From: Strongyloides papillosus
Lineage: Eukaryota > Nematoda > Chromadorea > Rhabditida > Strongyloididae
DNA length: 64,000 nucleotides
Assembly: GCA_005656395.1 (NCBI GenBank)
Contig: SRSI01000045.1
Location: 124,001-188,000, forward strand
Direction of reading: 5' to 3'
The first letter of the stretch is position 1, and each line of letters starts with the position of its first letter. Under the pieces are notes generated by a model that did not search any database, was not told the origin of the DNA, and saw nothing but the letters and a program-made list of their open reading frames with translations. The position numbers and the translations under genes were made by a program. Below are positions 37,756 through 49,088 of this stretch, in pieces.

Positions 37756-38692
37756 TTTCATTATAGAAAATCAAAATGTTATAGCCATGTTTTGTTGAGT
37801 TCTTTTTATTGCATGTTGATGTTTATTTTCTTGTTGTCATGTCTCTAGTGTAATTTTGTTTTTGTTGTTATTGAGTGGAATTATGTCCATGTTTGATGAC
37901 AAAATTCCTATATAAATAGCTTGAGAAATGATGAAATTCTCATTTTAAGGACTAATCACTATTTTAAATTGTCTTCGCTGTCCAGTAGGTAAGTTTCATC
38001 ATATTATTATTATATTGTTATATTATATATTTTATTATAGCATTCAAACACCAATAAAATATTTTACTATTGTTAAATTTTGATGAAATAGTTGAATGTT
38101 GACAAGACAGGTAAGTTGGTATAATTTAAGTAAAAAAATAATTATACAATTAAACATATCAGCAGTATAAGATTAACAAATGGGTAGGTTTATACAAAGC
38201 AAAAATGTTAACAGTGTAAATACATTGTCTAGTATAAAAGTTTAAAAATATTATGCATATAATGATAATACAAAATAGTGAAGAAAAAAATAGAATTGTT
38301 AAACAATATCTAATGAAAAAAACTTCAATGATGTTAAATAAGAGATATAAATAATCTCATTCAATAAAAAATACTTAAATGGTTGCTTGATCAGGGCAAT
38401 CAAATAAGATAACAATAATTAACAAAATGAGAGTAAAAATATTATTAGATGGTTTGAATATTGAATATATGTTATATAAAAAAGATAGATATAACGTATA
38501 TTTAAATAAATTGTATGTAAAAAGTGTAATTAATATAATAATATGATGTTTATATATATAAATTTTAATATGCCTTATTTAAAAGGATCATATGGTTTTT
38601 TTTCTTTTATATTTTTATGTTATATTATTTATTTTTTTCAAAGTTAAGAGGTACGTATTATTTTTTCGTAACCTTTATATATTTTTTTATCT

Positions 38693-38941
38693 TTAATTAT
38701 GATTTTTACGAGGTCGTCCTCGACCACGTTTAAGTAAGGGTTTGTCACTTACGATGTTTTCATTGGTCTTTGAAGGCGTGGTAAACTTTTTAGGTCTACC
38801 ACCATTTCTCTTGGGTTGATTATCTTCATTAATTATGGGGATTCGAATGTTTATTGGGGTTTCTGTAGTATCAGTAGCTGGAGAGCTTGTATTTTCTAGA
38901 TGTTGTGATTGTTCTTGGATGATTTTTGGTGCTAGTTTCAA
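38693..38941 (-). CDS. AT-hook ORF (or exon) of the non-autonomous element, 82 codons
   Basis: The C-terminal half has two AT-hook-like motifs, KRNGGRPKKF and the canonical KRGRGRPRKN, which bind the minor groove of AT-rich DNA. The N-terminal half is Gln/Ser/Thr/Pro-rich. There is no ATG at the start of the open frame. A CACAG acceptor-like site lies just upstream (about 38948), so it may be a 3' exon of a spliced message. It ends at a TAA near 38693. It could serve nuclear tethering or target choice in AT-rich chromatin, which is inference. Confidence 0.5.
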   Translation of the reverse strand: MKLAPKIIQEQSQHLENTSSPATDTTETPINIRIPIINEDNQPKRNGGRPKKFTTPSKTNENIVSDKPLLKRGRGRPRKNHN

Positions 38942-39052
38942 TATTCTGTGTTAGTTACGAATTGATGTGCATTATGAGGCGAAGAAAGTTAATGCACGAA
39001 AGTAATATGCGATATCAACGATGTAACACAGATGTAGATGTTAACTAACTTA

Positions 39053-39295
39053 TTAAAAATTAATAATGTTATTAAAAAAATTAGGTGTCCTAGTATTCAG
39101 TAAAGTAACGAAATGAACAATTATAAATGTTAAATGTAATACGCGATATAGAGTAATAAAAAGTATCGCCATAAGTATCAAATATGTGAGACTTATCAAA
39201 AAATGTATAGCATGATGCGGTGCCTTCCTGTCTACTGAGTGAACTAGTAACTTAAATGTAAACAATATGTAAAAAAGTATATTAAAAAGAGTCAT
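39053..39295 (-). CDS. Hydrophobic 80-aa ORF of the non-autonomous element
   Basis: First sizeable sense-strand frame after the leader. It has two or three hydrophobic segments (LFNILFYILFTFKLLV and LTYLILMAILFITLYRVL) separated by a basic loop with SVDRKAPHH, and could be a small membrane protein. It could also be a chance frame in AT-rich DNA. No relative is recognised. Confidence 0.3.
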   Translation of the reverse strand: MTLFNILFYILFTFKLLVHSVDRKAPHHAIHFLISLTYLILMAILFITLYRVLHLTFIIVHFVTLLNTRTPNFFNNIINF

Positions 39296-39785
39296 TAAAA
39301 AATCCGCACTTTGTGTGCTGGCTATGCTAATACATTAACTAACTACATTCCCTAAAGACGTGGTGGCACAATGATGAGCCATCCACCAACACCACGTAGT
39401 ACATTTGAAGGACAGAAGGGCCGGCACCCACTATTCTTGTACTTAGTAGTTAGTTGCACTAATATCTCTCGTAACATGATAAAGCATGTCTGGGCATAAA
39501 GGAATAAATAAAAAATAAAAGAAAGTGAAACTAGACTTAAAAAGAAAGATATGTGCTGAGGATCCTATGAAATATAGAAGGCAAACTATAGATATAATAT
39601 AGAAATCTAATGAAATTGAGGTATTTGATAACAGAAAGTGTAGTAAGAATAAAACTAAGAGTTACTACCATTGTTGATACGCGAAATCAGGAACAATGAT
39701 AGAATATGCTCAAAAAAACTACAGATAATTCGGGTGTATAGCGGATTAAAGGTAAAGGACAATGAATCACTATCGAACTACACAA

Positions 39786-39798
39786 GGTGGAACCTCCA
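39786..39798 (-). promoter_or_regulatory. Primer binding site, tRNA-Gln type
   Basis: Directly inside the 5' LTR the sense strand reads TGGAGGTTCCACC. This is complementary to the 3' end of eukaryotic tRNA-Gln (GGTGGAACCT plus CCA) as I remember it, 13 of 13 bases. Confidence 0.7.
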
Positions 39799-40051
39799 TG
39801 TAATCCAGATTGATCCTGGGGAACCCCGAAAGGGGTTCCAAATATAATAAATTACACTTGAGGTTTTATTCAAACTTTTATTTAAGATAATTATATAATA
39901 TAAAATAATATGTGTTGTCTGTTACAACATACACAAAAAGTAAAGTTAATTGTATATAGTTAAAAAGTATGTTCTTTATATATTGTGCCTCCTAGTTATG
40001 TCCTCCTCTTTCTCTGGTATTCCTTTGACTCATACTTCTCTGGGGTTTACA
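39799..40051 (-). repeat. 5' LTR of the non-autonomous element
   Basis: Upstream LTR by orientation. On the sense strand it starts TGTAAACCCC and ends GGATTACA. A perfect 8-bp GC-rich stem with a 4-nt loop (39820-39839) lies near its sense 3' end, after the AATAAA signals. Confidence 0.85.
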
Positions 40052-40055
40052 AAAT

Positions 40056-40670
40056 CTTACTATTTAATAGTGATTATTATTCATAAGGATTCCATATTGT
40101 TAAATACTTTTTGTTAGTTTAAAAGTTGACTAATAAATTTTTTCAAAAAAGCAATTGAAATTAATTGTATTTCTACTAATTTATAGTAAATCATGAAACA
40201 AAAATTAAAATTATTTTATATTTCTTTTAAGTTATTGTAGGATAATTTTTTTAAAAAACAAAAATACAATTTTAATTTGGATGATAAATGTTATATTCCA
40301 GTAATTCCAATTTTTAATCATTATTTTAAAAATGCTAAAAATATTTATTACTACATGTTTAGAAAAATTATTGATATTTCCTGAAATGTCACAAATGTTA
40401 TGTAACAAATACATTAATAATTGATATTTGATAGCATTCGATTAACAATAAAAGAATGTCCATAAATGAATTATTGATCTATATGTAAATAAATTTTATT
40501 TATTGGTATCAAATTATAATAAAAGATCTATTAGATAGACATAAAATATATTAATTCGGCATATAAAAAATTATTTAAACACATAAATAATTTATATTCA
40601 TAATTTAATTCAGTTTGACTGTGAACCGTTCGAGATCAAACATTCATTCTAAGATTGTTCTTTAATTATC
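40056..40670. other. AT-rich stretch
   Basis: No feature recognised. Confidence 0.5.
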
Positions 40671-40679
40671 TGTATTTCT

Positions 40680-41289
40680 CAACATCTGATTATACTTAGT
40701 GAGTGAGAATTTGGTGAAAAAATTGTGCATTCGGCATTAGAAAACAAACAATTGACTGAAAGATGTACTCCTGGTAGTGGAGAGTTAATTTAGCAGTGTA
40801 AAGATCTGTTTAAATCGAATAGACAAAAAAAGAAACCGATTCTAGTAAAATAGCAGAAACAAGTCCATTGCTCAGTTTTAATGACAAAGAAAAGATTCTA
40901 GTAATTTAGAGGAACCTGCTAAAAAGATTCCAATCGTACTGAAGCAAAGTTGTAAAAGATTACGGATGGAGTGAGGAAGATTACAGTGATCAAATAAACG
41001 ACGAAAACAAGCCTGAGACAAAACACGTCATGATGGAATAACTTACCCATATTTAACTAAACCAAAACAACGTATTTTGAATACTGGCTTGACGATTGCA
41101 TGGGGTGTCTCAAGTTAAATAAGATCTATAAAAATAATTATTATACTCTATTAAAAATGAAACTATTACATATAGAGAGAAAAAACTAAGAATTTATTAG
41201 AAATGTTAAGATTCATACTCTTGAAAAGTTGACTACTGTTCTTAAGAATAAGTATGATAGTAAGGAACAGAACACTCAAAGTTTAAAAT
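40680..41289 (+). pseudogene. Gag relic related to the gag at 46.9 kb
   Basis: Base for base this resembles 47010-47600: GEKIVH followed by an ALENKQLTER block, ELI-stop-QCKDLF, then FEYWLDDCMGCLKL and TLLKMKL, and finally LEKLTTVLKNKYDSK. Several stops and indels break it. It ends abruptly at the GTCGTTTTGAC element. Confidence 0.75.
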
Positions 41290-42986
41290 TGTCGTTTTGA
41301 CAGAAATTGTGTAATCATGGGTTATAGTGCAGAATTTTATTATTTCGACTACCAATTATCTTATTGTTAATTGGGCCCACATTATATGTATAAAATATGT
41401 ATCAATTTTTTTAAAAAATACCATACATTTTTCGTAAAATGTATGATTTTTTAAAAAAAGAATGTACACACAGTCAAAACGACAAACATACTTTCTTTTC
41501 GAAATTGCTATATATTTTAATAAAAAATTTATAGACATATCTTAAAGAAAGTGCCAAACATTTTTCAAAATTTTATAGCATTTTTATTAAAAATGTATAT
41601 ACAGTCGAAACGACATACATACTTTTTTTTATTACTTGTTATACATTTTTGTATAAAATGTATAGATATTTCTAAACGACATTTACTATACATTTTTTAA
41701 ATTGTATGGTTGTTTTTTTATAAGAAATTATGTATAATCAATGCAAAATACATACTTATATTTGTAAATTGATATATATTTTTTATAAAAATATATATGA
41801 ATCTTTTTAAAAATACTAGTGATAAAGTGAAACCCCTATGATTTTTGAGAATGACTTAAAAAAGATTCAAAAAGGAAGAAAAATATTATAAATGTGAAAT
41901 TTAACTACTATAAAAATTTTGAGAAAGATAAAATTAATTAATTATAGTTGTTATAGGCGATAATTATACATCAAAAGTAGTTAAAAAATGGATAATTATT
42001 ATTTTAGATTTGTAGAGTCCTTTGAAACATTTCTCTTGTAATTTGCATACTATTATTTAATAAAATAGTAAATAATAGTTATTTAAAATATTTATAATTA
42101 TTAAAATAACAAAATAAATACTTATTGTTTTTAAAATATTACTTTTTAATTACTTGATATTTTTAAAAATTACTCACGTTCTTGAATTTTGTTAATTTAT
42201 AAATATTTTTGTTAGAAAATAGATTAAATTAATTTAAAAAAAGCAATGATAACTAAAAAGATAAAACATTTCTTAAAGACAGTATTTATTGTAAAAACAT
42301 AATTATTACATGTTAAATTTATTATTTTAGTTTTTTTAAATTACGATCTTTCGTATATTTTATGAAAAATATAAAAAGATCAACAATTTCTGTTGAAATG
42401 TTAAATTTTTGGCATTATTTTTTTGTGTCAGTCGTTTTGATTTGTATAAAATTGCTATTTAGTATAGTTAATTTAGTAAAAAAATTAAGTCTAATTTTCG
42501 AGGTTGATCATACACTTATATTCATATAGCTATTCACTTTTTAAAAAATGTATGGTAAGTTATAAGAAATATATTTGCATTTTTAAAATAAATGTATAAG
42601 TAATGTCGTTTTGACAAAGTATGCACATTTTAAAAGAAATGTGTATACATTCCAATAAAAAACGTAGCAAATTATTATGACAAATGTGTAAGTCGTTTCG
42701 ACATCATATACAGTCAAAACAACGTACATATTTGTTTTTAAAAATATACAATACATTTTCTGAAAAATCCACAAACAATAATGAATAAAGGTATATGAAT
42801 TTATAAAAAATGATACCTCGTTATGTTATTAAGTGATTTGACATTTATATTAATTGATATATTAATTTTTTTAAATTGAGTATACTCAGAAAATTTAAGA
42901 TCAGTAACATTTATCAATAAAATAAATGAATATTTAATTTTTTTAACTCTACATCGGAGGGTACGATAGCACATGTCAAAACGACA
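41290..42986. mobile_element. Element bounded by and filled with GTCGTTTTGAC motifs
   Basis: The 13-mer TGTCGTTTTGACA begins it (41290-41302) and the exact inverse ends it (42974-42986). Further copies or near-copies lie inside, inverted at 41473, 41604, 41673 (partial) and 42713, and direct at 42431, 42605 and 42692. They cluster in the two outer parts and often sit next to TACATAC or ATGTATA. This arrangement resembles subterminal transposase-binding repeats. No transposase frame is present. The gag relic stops exactly at its left end. Confidence 0.5.
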
Positions 42987-44100
42987 GTTTTCATTTTTGA
43001 GTATATATTAATATGATTTGAGATGTTTAATTTATATAATACTTCAAGTAAATTTTTTTTATAACAATCGTAATACTTTTATGTATGTCAAAAAAATTAA
43101 ATATATTAAAAATGATAAAGGTGGAAAAAATTGAAATACAATATTATATTATAATCACGTCAATTTTAATATTAAATTAATAAATAAAAATGTTAATATT
43201 TATTAGATGTAATCAAGTATACATTTTTTAAATTATTCTAACTTGCAGTAATTTTCTCATCAAGAATTAAAAAAATTATAAACTATATAGTCAATTTTAA
43301 TGAATTTTTAATGAAATGTAATTTTGTAACCAATATCAATATATATTCTTTGTATCACTTTAAACGGGAAAAGCGGCATTCACTTGTCCAGAGGTAAGAG
43401 AAATGGCTTTTTTTTTACATACAAAATATGGGAAAGCGGAAAAAATTTCTTTTTATTTTGTACTAACATATTTTTGGTTATTCATTCGATTCACTTCACA
43501 GCGATTGCTACCCTAATTAAATTGAAAGAGAAACAGTGAAAATTCGTTTGCCCGTGTTTACCCTTTGAAAGCGAAATAACATTTAAAATAAAAGGAAAAA
43601 ATATAGGTAACCACGGACAAGCAAATGTCCTACGTCCTAAATTCTCAGAAATCAGAATTAAATAAATGTTTAAAATTAACAAAAATATTAATTTTTTTAA
43701 AAGATAAAATTACTTATTTTTTTACTGTCTGGTCTAATAAAAAATAAAAATTTAAGCATATTTGTTACTTTAAGTTAATTGAATCAGGAAAAGTAAATCG
43801 CGTGTAGATCATTACTTTTCAAATTGAATCATTTATTTTTTCTTCGTTGTTAAAGTTTAAACTATTATAAATGACCTTACGTGATAAATATCATACAGCT
43901 AAGAAATGTTAAAAATAATTATGTTTTAGATCAAACACATTACTACATGAATGCAATTATTATTAATACACTATTTCTCATTAAACTTTATAACAAAATA
44001 CTATAAAAAAATCGTCTTAAATACTTACCTTCATCATAGTTGTTTTAAATTTAACAGCACTATAATATTTTAAATATTTTTTCTTCTTAATTTTATCATT
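42987..44100. other. AT-rich stretch with one weak inverted repeat
   Basis: No gene seen. An imperfect inverted pair around TTGTCC at about 43378-43395 and 43614-43632 encloses a less AT-rich block that could be a decayed MITE. Confidence 0.35.
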
Positions 44101-44122
44101 AAAATTTTAAAAGCTGTCTATC

Positions 44123-44693
44123 ATGATTTCAATAAAAAAATATTTTCTTTTGCTTGCATTATTTGTCACTATATCAGGGAAAGCAATAATAACTAATACA
44201 GATGGGGAGATTATAGCTGGTAATTTTTAAAATACAATTTATTTAATATGAAAAACTTACAGAAATTTTACCTGAGGAAATATTACAATTCGCTAAAGAT
44301 AAGTCACCAGAGGATGTAAAAATTCTCACAGAATTGGTTTCAACAAAATATAAATTTGGAAGTCAAAAAGAATTTATTGAAGCGATAAAAGAAAAATCAC
44401 CAGAATTAGCTGTAAAAATAGAGAAATTATTTGATGGAATAATGCATAAGCACAACGTTCTTTCAGAAGAATCAAAAAATTTTTTCAAAGAATTAGGAGG
44501 AAAATTAAATATTTTTAATACACTTAAAGGAAAGGTCAATAAGATTGAAGAATTGAAAGTTTTTGCATCAAGTTTTCTCCCGGCGTACGGGAAATTATCT
44601 GATAATGCCAAAGAAGAGTTAAAACAAGTTTTTCCAATGTTTGATTTCTTATCAATGACACTACCTAAAATTGTTGATTTACATGAAAATTGA
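44123..44693 (+). CDS. Fatty acid and retinol-binding protein (FAR family), 175 aa
   Basis: FAR proteins are small helical lipid carriers found only in nematodes, often secreted at the host interface. Exon 1 is 44123-44219 and exon 2 is 44263-44693, with a 43-bp GTAATT...TTACAG intron in phase 1. Residues 1-21 (ending ISGKA) are a signal peptide. The mature chain shows the family pattern: LPEEILQFAKDKSPEDVKIL, FIEAIKEKSPELAVKIEKL, LSEESKNFFKEL, and the closing KLSDNAKEELKQVFPMFDFL. It has no cysteine and is rich in Lys and Glu, as usual, and the length is in the family range. The frame is intact. Confidence 0.88.
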
Positions 44694-44704
44694 AAACTCT
44701 GCAT

Positions 44705-46890
44705 GGCAATAAATGATATAATACTTTTATTTTAATTAATCATATATATGGATAAATAAATTATTAAATGTTTCAGAAATAAAAAATTATATTTTAATTT
44801 TATTGTGATAAAAAAATGGGTAGACAAGATGGAGTAAGTTTAAGCCTTCAAAAGTTATAAAAAAAAGGTTAATTTTATTATGTTATAAAATTAAGTTTAC
44901 ATGTTGTTCAAATGGAATTAAACCATTCAAAATTAACAATTTTTCTAACTCCACAAAATTGTTTCGACTATTCGATAACTTAAAAACAAAGCCTTTTGTA
45001 TTTACTACTTCATTCAATTATTTCAAATGACAATTTGCGTAATAAAATATAAGTTGAATAATGAAAAAGTATTTTAAGTAATTAAAAAACAATTTACAAT
45101 TTTATTTTTATCCTGTCAGTAGAATTTTTATTATTTTATATTAAGTTATTTAACATAATCGCAAAAATAATTAAGCAATTTCATTTTTATTCTAATATTT
45201 CAAAAAAAGCTTACCTCTATTAGTGCTATTAAATTATATCAAATTGTTTTTTAATATTTCAAACAATTAACATCCACAGCACCGTTAATTTTAAGAATTT
45301 TTGTTTTTAAGAGTATTAATACATTAATATTTACTTTGAAATTTAAGCTAATTAAATGTATAATTTAAAGATAAACTTTTATTTTTATTAAATAAAAATT
45401 AATTATATATACTTGCTTCTTATTCATAATATTGTTGTAACTTATAAAAATATTTCAAAATAAGTAATAGTCTGCTTTCTTATGCAGAACTGCTACAAAC
45501 AAAAGAAAAATTCCGATTATATGCTGAAAGTTTAAAGTATGTTAAATATTTTTAGTTAAGTGATGACATTATCAAAATTATAATGTCTATTAAACATCTG
45601 TCAAATATCTAACTAAACTTCACATATTGATAAATAAATCAAAGATACAGAAGTAATAGTAAAATGTCTGAAAAAGTAATATTAAATTCCATAACAAATT
45701 TTTCTTTTTACATACAAATTGAATTACACTTAAAGGTCAAACAATATGTCAATTAACCATCTTATTTAATTGTAGAAATATTGAATGTATTAGAATACCA
45801 GTTGAAAAACTTTCTTAAGCATGTTATAATGAGGGTAAAACATATAACAAAAATAAATATTATTAAAAGAATTCTAAGTATTTGAGCAATTTCCTAGAAT
45901 CTTCTGGAAAAACACAATTTTAAAAATAATTTTAAATAATATCCGGAAGTTTTCAACACTATTCTTTAAGGGCGTTTCATATTTAGGATTCAAGGATCAA
46001 ATATAGTCCTAGAATAAATCGACCAATATTTTATCTACTAATTCATAACATCTAATAATTGTTTTGAAACCTATATTTAAAGTTACTGTAATACATAATC
46101 TACTTTTACTATATATTTATCGACAAAGAAAGAAGAGCTATAAATAAAGACAATAATTTTAATTACAAGAGAAGCATTACTTACCCTGATCCGGATACAA
46201 GCCTGATGGAAAGTAATGGTTTTCTCTATGCCGTTATACTTATAATATGATTGATACAATCAATCACAATTACAACAAAAACAAATCAAAATGTATGAAT
46301 TAAATTTGTGAAAATATTCTTTATTATGTTACCAAAATGCAAAATGATAAAATAATAATCGCCAAAATTGAATCATTTTAGGTTAGATAATTGAAAAATA
46401 TTTATGATCAACCTCTAATATTATTAGTATTTAAAAAATAGTCAAACTTAAAACTAATCTGTATTTTAAATTTCTATCATCTTTAACAACTTAAAATTTG
46501 CATTTTAATAATAATTAGGAATTTATAAAAAATTATTCAAACTTAGAGCCTCAAATGAGATTAAATTGTGAAGATATGTCATAAAACAGTTTTGATACAA
46601 TGTATTTTATAAATTTCTAACATTTAAAAACCTACAAAATTTTAACAATAATTATTAATATTATAAAATACGGAACTATTTATTCGCATATATACTATAT
46701 GTGTATTATAAAGCAAAAGTTTTAGAAGTTTTTTTTAAATATTTAAAAAACAAGCCCATCAAAAAAGTAGCAATAGGTGAAGCGAGTTGCTGCTTGTAAA
46801 ATTTTAATTTTATCTTGAGTTAAATATAAATTGACTTCAATTAACTGAATTGCAGTACTAGTCAAATTTTAATTGGATAGACTAGTGAAG
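44705..46890. other. AT-rich stretch upstream of the old gypsy element
   Basis: No gene found. The patch 45790-46260 is of higher complexity and might contain the eroded LTR or leader of the element that starts at 46.9 kb, but I could not match it to sequence downstream of 56.9 kb. Confidence 0.4.
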
Positions 46891-46901
46891 GAAAGCAGTT
46901 A

Positions 46902-48239
46902 ATGAAAGTTGTTGAATCGGACGTTAAAGTTAAATTGGAGGAGTTTGAAGAATACTCTTAATTAGGCGAATCTGAAAAGCTATCTACTATCTGTATTGCT
47001 CAACATCTAGCTGTACTTAGTGAAGAGGAAGTTGGTGAAAAGATCGTGCATTTGGCAGTTAAAAACAGACAGTTGGCTGATAGGTATACAGTTGGTAGTG
47101 CGAAGTTAATTCAGCAGTGTAAAGATCTGTTAGACCAAAAAGACGAGGAAAATAGTGCCAATTCTGGTGAAGTTAAGGAAACGAATTCTTTGATCAAATT
47201 TAGTGAAGAGGAGAAGAAATCCCACGATTTGGAAGAAACTACAGATGAAGATATCCAGCAAATTTCATCGACGTTGATAGAAATCACAGAAGAAGTAAAT
47301 AACATTACGGCAGTATTACAGCAAACGAAAATTAGCATGGGAAAGAACACGTCATATTGGAATAACCCACCTATATTTGATTGTGATCAAGCAACATCTT
47401 TTGAATATTGGTTGGATGATTTTCTGAGTTGTCTCAAGTTAGATAGAACTGATGAAACTGATTATCACACTTTATTGAAGATGAAGTTATCACATGAAGT
47501 GAGAGAAGAACTTAGAAGTTATGATACTGAGGAGATTGATACATTTGCTAAGTTGTCATCAGTTCTCAAGAATAAATATGATGGTAAAGCCCAAAGAGAT
47601 GATGCTAGAAAAGAATCGCGTAATTTTGAAATTGACTTCAGACCTGATCATACGTTGGAGTCTTTGAAGAAGCTATGTCAATTATTGAAACGTGGTTATC
47701 CTGATCTGTCTAAGAAGGAATTGTTAGCTCAAACTATTGACACGATGATGATTAGATTGGAAAAGAAATTTAGATCACTGGCTGAACGTTTAAAAGAACA
47801 AAAACGAGATTTTGAGAATACTTCTGACTTGATTCACACGGTTCATGGGTGGTTGAAAAATAAAACAAAATATGGTTATCAAAGAAATGTTAAAGATAGA
47901 AATGATAGTGATGTAACTTATTTTAACTGTAAGAAGAAAGGTCATAAGAAGAATCAATGCAAAATTTTGAGAAAGAAACCATCGTTTGGAGATAAAAATG
48001 ATGATAAACCAATAGTTAGAAGAATTGACACGTGTACAGGTAAAGGAATTATCGTACCGGTAAGCATAAATCAGGTGAATGATTTATCCGCTTTTTTCGA
48101 TCCAGGTAATGATGTGTGTTTAATGGTTATTGATAATGTAACTAAATTTGTGTTAAAAATATTATGTTGTGTACAGAACAAATTAAAGTTGGCGAGAATC
48201 AAGAATGGAATGTTATTGGTACTGGTAAAACTACGTTAA
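46902..48239 (+). pseudogene. Gag of the old plus-strand Ty3/gypsy element
   Basis: ATG at 46902. A TAA at 46959 breaks it early, after which the frame is open from 46962 to 48237. The capsid-like region has WNNPPIFDC, FEYWLDDFLSCLKLDR and LLKMKLSHEVREEL, followed by helical repeats with LKNKYDGKAQRDDARKE. A CCHC zinc knuckle survives as YFNCKKKGHKKNQC, with the first Cys changed to Tyr. A protease-like start follows (SAFFDPGNDVCLM, with DPG instead of DTG/DSG). After that the frame changes. Confidence 0.8.
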
Positions 48240-48278
48240 CATTAGGTAAAAAAGAACTATACTGTTAAATGTCGTTTA

Positions 48279-48740
48279 ATGAATAATATGAATATTATAC
48301 ATCCTGCTGATATACTCTTAGGTAATGATTTCTTGAAGAAAACTAAAGGCTATGAGGCTGATTATAAAAAAGGTACTTTTAAGACAATAAGAGATGAATA
48401 TGTTCAACTAATTAGAACTTCAGGAGGTGAAAAGAAAGATTTGGAAAATGATGTTAGAGAAGAATTGCTATTATTGATGAAGAATCTGCTCGCTTGGAAG
48501 CGAAATTTAAAGATGATCGTGAGTATGTTTTTAGTCAGAATGAATGGGACATAGGAAAATGTGCTGTGAAAGCTCAAGAAATGTGTTTAGTTGGAGATAA
48601 ATTACTCCCAAAGGTTGTACGTTATGTCAATAATCCTTAAAAACAAGCTATCATTAATGAGTTTGGAAAATAGTTTATATGAAATGAAATTATTGTTATG
48701 GACAGTGAAGTTTCTTTTATTTCCAATCATGTTCTGGCTA
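48279..48740 (+). pseudogene. Protease/RT junction of the old gypsy element
   Basis: HPADILLGNDFLKK is the usual end of the gypsy protease region, leading into an acidic linker. Frame changes near 48540 and 48620 break the chain before the RT. Confidence 0.65.
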
Positions 48741-49086
48741 AGAAAGGTGTTGATAAGTAGAGATGTTGTGTTGATACTAGAACTTTAAATAAATTACTTA
48801 TTTCACAACAAGTTGCTTTACCTACCTTCAATGAAATATACTTTAAAGTTGGAAAAAGCACAATATTATTTTACTCTTCATTGTACACAGGAATTTCTAC
48901 AGATAGAATTACCGCTTCAAACATCTAAGTTGTTCGGAGTCTTCACTCAGGTGTAGGAAGATATACGAGATTAATTTATGGTAGTAAAAACTCAACTATT
49001 GCTTTTGTTAATGTTATGCAAGAAGTATTAAGTAAATTTATGTTTAGTGAAGAGAAAGTTTCTGGTGTTATATTGTATGTAGACAA
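48740..49086 (+). pseudogene. Reverse transcriptase, N-terminal part, old gypsy element
   Basis: The blocks DTRTLNKLL, VALPTFNEI, then after a stop RLIYGSKNSTIAFVNVMQEVL and finally YVDN at the catalytic loop follow gypsy RT order. YVDN replaces Y-x-D-D. The DNA transposon at 49089 cuts the gene directly after this codon group. Confidence 0.75.
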
Positions 49087-49088
49087 TA

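Larger units (their letters stand above)
37023..40051 (-). mobile_element. Non-autonomous LTR retrotransposon with intact ends
   Basis: Two 253-bp direct repeats that look identical (37023-37275, 39799-40051) bound 2523 bp of internal DNA. AAAT flanks both outer ends (37019-37022, 40052-40055) as a 4-bp target duplication. On the minus strand each LTR runs TG...CA with a TATA-like ATATATAAAG and downstream AATAAA. The primer binding site and polypurine tract are both in place for minus-strand transcription. No gag, protease, RT or integrase is present. The interior instead holds an AT-hook ORF and a small hydrophobic ORF. It must have used enzymes from another element. LTR identity implies recent movement. 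Confidence 0.85.

Noticed and set aside
41281..42990. CRISPR-like array because of repeated 11-mers
   Set aside because: Spacing is irregular, orientation is mixed and the context is a nematode nuclear region.
43378..43632. Inverted repeat around TTGTCC
   Set aside because: Only about 20 imperfect bases and no clear target duplication, so it is not called as an element.
44363..44704. 113-codon minus-strand frame opposite the FAR gene
   Set aside because: Antisense shadow of the FAR coding sequence.
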